From: Mycobacteroides chelonae
GTDB lineage: Bacteria > Actinomycetota > Actinomycetes > Mycobacteriales > Mycobacteriaceae
Reading direction: 5' to 3'
Assembly (NCBI GenBank): GCA_014204435.1
Contig: JACHLF010000004.1
Coordinates: 124,001-188,000 of the forward strand
DNA: 64,000 nt
The translations under genes were made by a program, and so were the position numbers. The notes beneath the pieces are model-generated. The model was not told where the DNA came from. It saw only the letters and a program-made list of their open reading frames with translations, and searched no databases. Positions within the stretch are counted from its first letter, which is position 1. Every line of letters starts with the position of its first letter. Positions 59,818 to 64,000 of this stretch are shown here, in pieces.

Positions 59818-59821
59818 TTCC

Positions 59822-59891
59822 GCCGAGCGTCGAAGACTCGGCCTATCACACGAAACGTCCCGCCGGATTTCGGCGTTACCTGAGGTTTCGT
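59822..59891. other. Weak stems between dapC and rocA
   Basis: GCCGAG/CTCGGC (59823-59842) is a short stem after the dapC stop. ACGAAAC (59850-59856) and GTTTCGT (59885-59891) form a 7-bp inverted repeat about 55 bases before the rocA start, and could be a weak terminator or an operator for proline-dependent control. Confidence 0.35.
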
Positions 59892-59946
59892 TGTGCATCT
59901 CCGCTAATCCTCGACACCCGTGGGTGAACAGGACGATGCTGGATGC

Positions 59947-61581
59947 ATGGATGCCATCACCAACGTGCCGGCTCCCGTCAACGAGCCGGTGCTCACCTAC
60001 GCTCCGCACACTCCCGAACGCGACCGATTGACGACGGCACTGTCACACCTCGCCGCTACGCCCATAGACCTGCCGCATGTGATCGGTGGTGCCCGCCGGA
60101 TGAGTGACGGTGAATGCATCGATGTGGTGCAGCCGCACAACCACCGCGCCGTACTCGGCACCGTCACCAATGCTGGCCATGCCGAGGCGCGTGATGCGGT
60201 AGAGGCCGCCATCGCTGCGAAGAAGGATTGGGCAGCACTACCTTTCGATGACAGGGCGGCGGTTTTTCTGCGTGCCGCCGATCTGCTGTCTGGTCCGTGG
60301 CGTGCCACGCTCAACGCCGCCACCATGCTCGGGCAGTCAAAGACCGCGTACCAGGCCGAGATCGACTCGGCCTGCGAGCTAGCCGACTTCTGGCGTTTCA
60401 ACGTGCAGTTCGCGCGGCACATTTTCGCCGAGCAGCCCAGCAGCGGAGGCGGGGCATGGAATCGGATGGAGTACCGCCCGCTGGAGGGCTTCGTCTACGC
60501 CATCACACCCTTCAACTTCACCGCGATTGCCGGTAACCTTCCTACGGCCCCAGCGCTTTTGGGGAACACGGTGGTGTGGAAGCCATCTGTCACACAGGCC
60601 TTCGCCGCGCATTTCACCCTGGAGCTCCTCGAAGCGGCCGGGTTGCCGCCCGGAGTCGTCAACCTGCTCAATGGCGACGGGATCGCGGTCTCGGACGTCA
60701 CGCTCGCCGATCCACGCCTGGCGGGCATCCACTTCACCGGTTCCACCCGAACGTTCCGGCATCTGTGGCGCGAGGTCGGCACCAATATCGACAGGTACAA
60801 CACCTATCCGCGGCTGGTCGGTGAGACCGGTGGCAAGGACTTCGTCGTTGCGCACACCTCTGCTCGCCCAGATATATTGCGCACAGCGCTTATTCGCGGT
60901 GCCTTCGACTATCAGGGGCAGAAGTGCTCCGCGGCCTCCCGGGCCTTCGTCGCCCGGTCGGTTTGGGACCAGATGGGCGACGAGTTCCTGGACGCTACCG
61001 CGGGGCTCAGCTATGGGGACGTGACCGACCTGTCCAACTTCGGCGGTGCCGTCATCGACGAGAAGTCGTTTAAACGCAACGCGGCCGCCATCGATCGCGC
61101 CAAGGGCGCCGGAGTCACGATTGCCGCCGGAGGCGAATACGACGACAGCGAAGGCTATTTCGTCCAGCCGACGGTCCTGCTGTCGGACGACCCGACCGAC
61201 GAGGCGTTCTCTACCGAGTACTTCGGTCCGATCCTGGCGGTGCACGTCTATCCGGACAACGACTACGAGCGCATCCTGGACGTCGTCGACACCGGTTCTC
61301 GGTACGGCCTGACCGGTGCCGTCATCGCCGATGATCGTCAGGCGGTTCGAACAGCCAGCGAGCGGCTTCGCTTCGCGGCGGGGAACTTCTACATCAACGA
61401 CAAGCCCACTGGTGCCGTCGTCGGCCAGCAGCCCTTCGGCGGTGGGCGGGCATCGGGTACCAACGACAAGGCCGGATCACCTCTCAACCTGCACCGTTGG
61501 CTGTTGCCGCGATCTATCAAGGAAACATTCGACGCTCCAAAGGAATACGGATATCCCCACATGGAGCGTGAGGATGGCTGA
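59947..61581 (+). CDS. rocA: L-glutamate gamma-semialdehyde dehydrogenase (P5CDH)
   Basis: 544 residues of the aldehyde dehydrogenase family. Key points: ETGGKDF with the general base Glu, and GQKCSAASRAFV with the catalytic Cys (about residue 320). It oxidises glutamate semialdehyde, from proline or arginine, to glutamate. ATG 59947 gives the usual mycobacterial length. The end overlaps the next gene by eight bases. Equivalent to Rv1187. Confidence 0.94.
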   Translation: MDAITNVPAPVNEPVLTYAPHTPERDRLTTALSHLAATPIDLPHVIGGARRMSDGECIDVVQPHNHRAVLGTVTNAGHAEARDAVEAAIAAKKDWAALPFDDRAAVFLRAADLLSGPWRATLNAATMLGQSKTAYQAEIDSACELADFWRFNVQFARHIFAEQPSSGGGAWNRMEYRPLEGFVYAITPFNFTAIAGNLPTAPALLGNTVVWKPSVTQAFAAHFTLELLEAAGLPPGVVNLLNGDGIAVSDVTLADPRLAGIHFTGSTRTFRHLWREVGTNIDRYNTYPRLVGETGGKDFVVAHTSARPDILRTALIRGAFDYQGQKCSAASRAFVARSVWDQMGDEFLDATAGLSYGDVTDLSNFGGAVIDEKSFKRNAAAIDRAKGAGVTIAAGGEYDDSEGYFVQPTVLLSDDPTDEAFSTEYFGPILAVHVYPDNDYERILDVVDTGSRYGLTGAVIADDRQAVRTASERLRFAAGNFYINDKPTGAVVGQQPFGGGRASGTNDKAGSPLNLHRWLLPRSIKETFDAPKEYGYPHMEREDG

Positions 61582-62539
61582 GTGGTTCGGAAAGACAGCC
61601 AGACCCGCGATCCTGGCTGCCAGCAGGTCCGCGCGACTACGAACCGCCGCCGAACGGATGCCGTTAACCCGGCAGGTGGTACGCCGCTTCGTTCCCGGTG
61701 AAGCGCAGGATGACGTCCTCGTCGCCGGCACGACGCTGCTCGACTCCGGGCGCTTCATCTCCATCGACTACCTCGGCGAGGACACCACGGATAGGGAGCG
61801 GGCCACCCGAACCGTGTCGGCCTACCTGTCGCTGCTGGATGCCCTGGCGCCGCGCAGCGACGCCGTGCACACCGGCGTGCGGCCGCTGGAGATCTCGCTC
61901 AAGTTGTCGGCGCTGGGGCAGGCGCTGCCGCGAGACGGGGAGCGCATTGCCCTGGAGAACGCACAGCTGTTGTGCGCGAAGGCCGATCAGGCCGGAGTAT
62001 GGGTCACCGTGGACGCCGAGGACCACACCACCACGGACTCGACCCTGAGTATCGTGCGGGAATTACGCGCGGACTTTCCGTGGCTGGGCACCGTGTTGCA
62101 GGCATATCTGAAGCGCACGTACGCCGATTGCGGTGACCTGTCGGGAGAAGGTTCGCGCATTCGATTGTGCAAAGGGGCTTATGACGAGCCCGCATCTGTC
62201 GCACATCGCGATCCCGAAGATGTCGATGTCGCCTACCTGCGCTGTCTGCGGGTGTTGATGGAAGGTGCCGGTTACCCGATGGTGGCCTCGCATGATCCCG
62301 CCATCATCGACGCGGCAGGCGTGATGGCGCGTGAGACAGGCAGGGGCCCTGGTGATTACGAGTATCAAATGCTCTACGGGATCCGTGACGCCGAACAGCG
62401 GCGGTTGGTCGGTGAGGGTCACCACATGAGGGTCTATGTGCCGTTCGGCGAGGAGTGGTACGGGTACTTCGTGCGGCGCATCGCCGAACGTCCCGCCAAC
62501 ATGACCTTCTTCCTGCGCGCGCTGGTCTCGGGGCGGTAG
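61574..62539 (+). CDS. Proline dehydrogenase (monofunctional)
   Basis: 321 residues with the PRODH motifs: EISLKLSALGQ, VDAEDHTTTD, LQAYLKRTYADC and YVPFGEEWYGYFVRRIAERPAN. FAD-dependent oxidation of proline gives P5C, which RocA then uses. It starts at ATG 61574 inside the rocA end, so the two enzymes are translationally coupled. Equivalent to Rv1188 and distinct from the fused PutA of enterics. Confidence 0.92.
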   Translation: MAEWFGKTARPAILAASRSARLRTAAERMPLTRQVVRRFVPGEAQDDVLVAGTTLLDSGRFISIDYLGEDTTDRERATRTVSAYLSLLDALAPRSDAVHTGVRPLEISLKLSALGQALPRDGERIALENAQLLCAKADQAGVWVTVDAEDHTTTDSTLSIVRELRADFPWLGTVLQAYLKRTYADCGDLSGEGSRIRLCKGAYDEPASVAHRDPEDVDVAYLRCLRVLMEGAGYPMVASHDPAIIDAAGVMARETGRGPGDYEYQMLYGIRDAEQRRLVGEGHHMRVYVPFGEEWYGYFVRRIAERPANMTFFLRALVSGR

Positions 62540-62566
62540 CCAAGCGGCTCATCCTAAGCTGGATGC

Positions 62567-63958
62567 ATGCTGCTGAAGTCTCTTCACCCCAAGTCTCCCG
62601 ACCTCGCGGATGCGGTTCGTATCGGCGAGGACAGCTGGGGGCGCGGTGACCTTGTCGGCGCCGCGACGGCGGCAGCAGAACGCATAGGCGGCGCCTCGGG
62701 TCCCCTCGCGGTACTGGCCCGCCCGAGTATCGACACGGTCCTTGCGGTGATTGCCGGACTCATCGCCGGGGTCCCCGTCGTGCCGATGCCGGCAGATGTC
62801 GGGGTGGCAGAACGTCGACACATTCTCACGGATAGTGGCGCGATCGCCTGGCTGGGTGAATTGCCACAGGAGTCCGAGGGATTGCCGCATGTACCGGTGC
62901 GTCGGCACGCACGGTCGTGGCACCAGTACTTCGAACCGCGCCCGGAGTCGACGGCGCTGATCGTGTACACCTCGGGGACCACCGGTGCCCCCAAGGGAGT
63001 CCAGCTGAGTCGGCGTGCCGTGGCCGCCAGTCTCGACGGACTGGCCGAGGCCTGGGCATGGACGGCAGATGATGTTCTGGTGCACGGGCTTCCACTGTTC
63101 CATGTTCACGGACTGGTGCTCGGACTGCTCGGGTCGTTGCGGGTAGGAAATCGTTTTGTGCACACCGTCAAACCGACACCCGAGGCCTATGCCAGCACGC
63201 ACGGCACCCTGTACTTCGGTGTGCCGACGGTCTGGTCTCGGGTGGTCTCCGACGAATCCTGTGCGCGTGCCTTGTCTTCGGCGCGACTCCTGGTGTCGGG
63301 AAGTGCGCCGCTGCCGGTGCCGGTGTTCGACGCGCTGCGCAGGCTTACGGGCCAAGCCCCCATCGAGCGCTACGGCGCCACTGAAACCCTGATCACGCTC
63401 TCGACCCGCGCCGACGGCGAACGCCGCGCGGGATGGGTGGGTCACCCATTGACGGGCGTACAGACCCGCCTACTGGGCGAGGATGGCCTGGCGGCCCTGC
63501 ACGACGGGGAAACGGTTGGCCAGCTGCAGGTTCAGGGGCCGACACTGTTCAGCGGATATCTCAATCTGCCGGAGAAGACAGCCGAAGTGCTCACCGAGGA
63601 CGGATGGTACCGCACCGGTGACGTCGCCGTTGTCGACGCAGACGGAATGCACCGGATCGTGGGGCGCGAATCGGTCGACCTGATCAAGTCGGGCGGCTAC
63701 CGCGTAGGCGCTGGTGAGATCGAAACCGTGCTGCTGGGCCATCCCGGGATCGTGGAGGTGGCTGTGGTGGGGGTGCCCGACGACGACCTGGGGCAACGCA
63801 TCGTCGCCTATGTTGTCGGTGACGTGGTGGAAGATGACGTCATTGCCTTCGTGGCGCAACAGCTCTCGATACACAAACGTCCTCGCGAGGTGCGTCGTGT
63901 TGATGCGCTGCCCCGGAACGCCATGGGCAAGGTGCTCAAAAAGGAGCTGATGACATGA
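62567..63958 (+). CDS. fadD36: Acyl-CoA synthetase FadD36
   Basis: 463 residues of the ANL superfamily. P-loop YTSGTTGAPKGVQLS (about 128-142), YGATET, the RTGD hinge region and the C-terminal lysine in NAMGKVLKKE. It activates a short or medium carboxylate to an acyl-CoA. It follows proline dehydrogenase by 27 bases; M. tuberculosis FadD36 is Rv1193. Substrate unknown. Confidence 0.88.
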   Translation: MLLKSLHPKSPDLADAVRIGEDSWGRGDLVGAATAAAERIGGASGPLAVLARPSIDTVLAVIAGLIAGVPVVPMPADVGVAERRHILTDSGAIAWLGELPQESEGLPHVPVRRHARSWHQYFEPRPESTALIVYTSGTTGAPKGVQLSRRAVAASLDGLAEAWAWTADDVLVHGLPLFHVHGLVLGLLGSLRVGNRFVHTVKPTPEAYASTHGTLYFGVPTVWSRVVSDESCARALSSARLLVSGSAPLPVPVFDALRRLTGQAPIERYGATETLITLSTRADGERRAGWVGHPLTGVQTRLLGEDGLAALHDGETVGQLQVQGPTLFSGYLNLPEKTAEVLTEDGWYRTGDVAVVDADGMHRIVGRESVDLIKSGGYRVGAGEIETVLLGHPGIVEVAVVGVPDDDLGQRIVAYVVGDVVEDDVIAFVAQQLSIHKRPREVRRVDALPRNAMGKVLKKELMT

Positions 63959-64000
63959 ACGTGACCGGCGAGATCGTGGACCAGATCGACTGGCACTGGA
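63955..64000 (+). CDS. Start of a downstream gene, perhaps DinB-like (partial)
   Basis: ATG 63955 overlaps the fadD36 stop by four bases (ATGA) and gives MNVTGEIVDQIDWHW before the window ends. The QIDWHW start recalls the DUF664/DinB family, whose members begin with a similar helix. Too little is present to decide. Confidence 0.4.
   Translation, partial: MNVTGEIVDQIDWHW

Overview
The window is high-GC actinobacterial DNA, and gene content and order point to a mycobacterium, most likely a rapid grower of the Mycobacterium abscessus/chelonae group (the species is inferred from remembered synteny, not from a search). The right half follows the order of M. tuberculosis Rv1156-Rv1193: HhH-GPD protein, Ala/Pro-rich protein, pimE, pterin dehydratase, mutT2, typA, lpqW, mshB, fbiC, fadH, a PadR regulator, fdxC, dapC, rocA, proline dehydrogenase and fadD36. 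No tRNA, rRNA, insertion sequence, integrase or CRISPR array was seen.

Region by region. 1-2.4 kb: end of a secreted protein, a DUF488 protein, ychF and a hypothetical gene. 2.4-7.2 kb: an accessory island bounded by a 24-bp near-identical direct repeat, with a secreted metzincin-like protease, two lipoproteins, and an EspC-like/WxG pair typical of type VII secretion (T7SS) substrates. 7.2-12.7 kb: a copper-response locus matching the M. tuberculosis RicR regulon order (mmcO, lpqS, cysK2, MFS), here with two LpqS-like genes and two TACCC-N5-GGGTA operators. 12.7-17.9 kb: ABC-F ATPase, a strong terminator, an unusual 41-aa acidic gene, DoxX, a membrane protein, a WS/DGAT-like acyltransferase and a VOC protein. 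17.9-23.9 kb (minus): a six-gene cluster of T7SS-type proteins and lipoproteins. 24.0-27.0 kb: an MmpL transporter with an overlapping TetR gene, preceded by a perfect 25-bp inverted repeat and a palindromic operator. 27-35.7 kb: tpx, methyltransferases, an acyltransferase-3 protein, an XRE-like regulator and an ActP/DUF485 acetate-type symporter with a 56-aa membrane protein. 35.9-37.2 kb (minus): a third T7SS pair. 37.3-64 kb: the conserved core described above, with PIM mannosylation (pimE, lpqW), mycothiol (mshB), coenzyme F420 (fbiC), lysine (dapC), ferredoxin (fdxC plus a decayed paralogue) and proline catabolism (rocA, proline dehydrogenase).

The most distinctive feature is three separate cassettes, each a small helical EspC/ESX-like gene joined (two by 4-nt overlap, one by a 12-nt gap) to a larger protein with one WxG turn near residues 45-59, two of them accompanied by lipoprotein genes. 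No ESX core gene (eccB, eccC, eccD, mycP) is in the window, so these would be orphan substrates or effectors of a secretion machine encoded elsewhere. Starts were moved from the longest open frame to the best supported one wherever a ribosome binding site, a gene overlap or the family length decided it.
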